8,641 bases of DNA from Burkholderiales bacterium (GTDB lineage: Bacteria > Pseudomonadota > Gammaproteobacteria > Burkholderiales > JAEUOS01), in the NCBI GenBank assembly GCA_947456845.1, contig CANGUJ010000140.1:1-8641 (forward strand), given 5' to 3'. The notes beneath the pieces were generated by a model, which saw only the letters and a program-made list of their open reading frames with translations, made no database searches and was not told the origin of the DNA. Below, one piece after another: positions 8,385 through 8,641 of the stretch. A program made the translations under genes and the position numbers. Each line of letters begins with the position of its first letter. The first letter of the stretch is position 1.

Positions 8385-8641
8385 ATGATACGCCGCCTGG
8401 CGGGCGCCGCCGCGCTGCTGGCCGCAACCGGTTGCGCGGTGGTGGAATCGGGCGGCCGTGTCACCTACACCGCCGTACCGCTGCTGGGTGAGGCCTATGA
8501 CCGCGACGTGTACAACCGCGAGGGCACGAGCTTCTACAACCCGCGCTGGAGCTTCGATCCGGACAGCCATCCGGCGGTGCGCCCGCCGTCCGGCGGCCCG
8601 GCGGCCGCGACGGCCGGCGCCTATCCGCCGGTATCCACCCG
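8385..8641 (+). CDS. Small lipoprotein of unknown function, 3' end outside window
   Basis: An open frame running off the right edge (85 codons visible). It opens with MIRRLAGAAALLAATGC: two arginines, an Ala/Leu core and a lipobox-like ATGC with Cys17, which is a typical lipoprotein signal. The mature part, AVVESGGRVTYTAVPLLGE and onward, contains an aromatic-rich stretch around YNREGTSFYNPRWSFDP and then becomes Pro/Ala/Gly-rich. I do not recognise the family. An in-frame ATG at 8346 would add 13 residues (MPEPLKALVRCRR). Neither start has a good ribosome binding site; 8385 is preferred because it gives the more normal signal peptide. The gene diverges from the acyl-CoA synthetase gene with 49 bases between starts (10 if 8346 is used). 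The + frame is favoured over the opposite-strand frames here because of the coherent signal peptide, though those frames are also open in this GC-rich DNA. Confidence 0.65.
   Translation, partial: MIRRLAGAAALLAATGCAVVESGGRVTYTAVPLLGEAYDRDVYNREGTSFYNPRWSFDPDSHPAVRPPSGGPAAATAGAYPPVST
8423..8436. repeat. 14-bp perfect palindrome in the lipoprotein signal region
   Basis: CGCAACCGGTTGCG is self-complementary across all 14 bases. It lies within the codons for Ala-Ala-Thr-Gly-Cys of the lipoprotein, about 88 bases upstream of the acyl-CoA synthetase start, where an operator for that gene could sit. A palindrome of this length can occur by chance in a window this size, so function is speculative. 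Confidence 0.3.

Noticed and set aside
8348..8464. N-terminal extension of the acyl-CoA synthetase to 8464
   Set aside because: The extra 39 or more residues are Arg/Ala/Ser-rich, lie antisense to the lipoprotein signal peptide, and the internal ATG at 8335 has a good ribosome binding site and the family-like N-terminus.
6734..8491. 585-codon open frame on the + strand, antisense to the acyl-CoA synthetase
   Set aside because: Same GC-driven artefact: low-complexity His/Arg/Gly-rich translation, no family signature, and the opposite strand carries complete ANL motifs.

Overview
The window is chromosomal DNA from a high-GC betaproteobacterium, most likely of the Azoarcus/Thauera (Rhodocyclales) type. 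I infer this from the strong GC bias at third codon positions, the Bug-type solute receptor and the divergent ppsR-ppsA pair. It holds seven protein genes plus an eighth entering from the right edge. Coding density is very high and no gap exceeds 130 bases. I see no tRNA or rRNA genes, insertion sequences, CRISPR arrays or phage genes.

Left block (1-3231, all + strand): a SPOUT-family RNA methyltransferase whose first residues lie outside the window; a TPR lipoprotein that overlaps it by one base; a Bug/TctC periplasmic solute receptor 37 bases further on; and a metal-dependent 'cyclase family' hydrolase that overlaps the receptor gene by one base. The first two look like resident genes of unknown physiological partnership. 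The last two form a translationally coupled catabolic-looking pair (capture a carboxylate outside, hydrolyse an amide, lactam or ester inside), with no TctA/TctB membrane genes nearby.

Central block (3245-6618): ppsR (- strand) and ppsA (+ strand) are divergently transcribed from a 125-base region. PpsA makes phosphoenolpyruvate from pyruvate and ATP. PpsR is the bifunctional kinase/pyrophosphorylase that switches it off and on through a threonine two residues from the catalytic histidine; both residues are present (Thr423, His425). The shared region carries a perfect 9-bp inverted repeat. Inside it is an exact match to the TG-N-TGC-N3-GCAA consensus that I recall for the polyhydroxybutyrate regulator PhbF/PhaR of betaproteobacteria. 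The repeat lies over the probable overlapping -35 regions of both genes.

Right block (6620-8641): an acyl-CoA synthetase of the acetyl/medium-chain/benzoate type on the - strand converges on ppsA with only one base between the two stop codons. A truncated small lipoprotein gene diverges from its 5' end.

Overall this is a central-carbon neighbourhood (gluconeogenic entry, acyl-CoA activation, carboxylate capture). I found no radically new system. The most testable points are the putative PHB-regulator operator at ppsR/ppsA and the orphan receptor-hydrolase pair.
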